Below the pieces are notes generated by a model, which did not search any database, was not told the DNA's origin, and saw only the letters and a list, made by a program, of their open reading frames with translations. A DNA stretch of 64,000 nucleotides from Xanthomonas citri pv. mangiferaeindicae. Its GTDB lineage: Bacteria; Pseudomonadota; Gammaproteobacteria; Xanthomonadales; Xanthomonadaceae. Positions 63,953 to 64,000 of this stretch are shown here, one piece after another. Numbering within the stretch: position 1 is the stretch's first letter; each line of letters starts with the position of its first letter. The position numbers were made by a program, and so were the translations under genes. The stretch covers positions 3,286,001-3,350,000 of the forward strand of contig CP016836.1 in assembly GCA_002240395.1 (NCBI GenBank), written 5' to 3'.

Positions 63953-64000
63953 GCCGGCGCGCCGGTCGCTTCACTGGCCGCCTTGCCGGGCTGGATCGCG
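63949..64000 (-). CDS. fliS: flagellin chaperone FliS, C-terminal end (runs off right edge)
   Basis: Only the last 17 codons are inside the window, reading AIQPGKAASEATGAPA then stop, with the stop overlapping the fliT start. The AIQP(G) ending and the place before fliT fit FliS, which guards flagellin in the cytoplasm. Confidence 0.6.
   Translation of the reverse strand, partial: AIQPGKAASEATGAPA

Overview
This window comes from a very GC-rich gammaproteobacterium of the Xanthomonadaceae/Lysobacteraceae type (Luteimonas, Lysobacter or Xanthomonas relatives). The grounds are the acnA/acnB neighbourhood, a TonB-dependent receptor, and a large merged flagellar-chemotaxis locus with FleQ, RpoN, ParC/ParP and MotC/MotD. 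No rRNA, tRNA, CRISPR array or intact insertion sequence was seen.

Layout. (1) 1-14 kb is metabolic: the 5' part of fadD, aconitase acnA, then a module of a divergent LysR regulator, a PrpF/GalD-family isomerase, a SsuABC/TauABC-type ABC importer and an OprP-type porin. A VapBC-like toxin-antitoxin pair and aconitase acnB follow. (2) 14.1-19.4 kb (+ strand) is a cell-envelope cassette: an exported tandem-OsmC protein, a TonB-dependent receptor and a DUF1684 lipoprotein. (3) 19.5-34 kb (- strand) is chemotaxis set A: cheB, cheD, cheR, three MCPs, a small secreted protein, cheW, ycgR, a CheA with a P2 domain, cheY and a STAS protein. (4) 34.1-34.7 kb is a gene-free patch holding two inverted 149-bp repeats, a REP-like hairpin and a broken copy of the parP 3' end. 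(5) 34.7-42.6 kb (- strand) is chemotaxis/motor set B: parP, parC, motD, motC, a P2-less CheA, cheZ, cheY, fliA and flhG. (6) 42.6-64 kb (- strand) holds flagellar export, switch and basal-body genes (flhF, flhA, flhB, fliR-Q-P-O-N-M-L, fliK-J-I-H-G-F-E), then fleQ, a single-domain response regulator, rpoN, a NarL-type regulator, a PilZ protein, fliT and the 3' end of fliS.

Regulation can be read from the DNA. Seven sites of the form T(C/A)AA-N15/16-GCCG(A/C)T, the FliA (sigma-28) pattern, precede chemotaxis and motor transcription units. Three GG/GC-type sigma-54 sites precede fliE, fliL and flhB, matching the rpoN and fleQ genes in the same window. This is a FleQ/RpoN to FliA cascade.

Caution. 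Seven genes (the osmC-like gene, one MCP, cheA of set A, parP, motD, flhG and fliQ) are each broken by one missing base, usually in a short C or G run. Adding one base restores a full-length product in every case. For flhG and fliQ it also restores the expected overlapping start. Systematic homopolymer under-calling explains this better than seven independent mutations in otherwise intact motility genes. These genes are listed as CDS over their restored extents.
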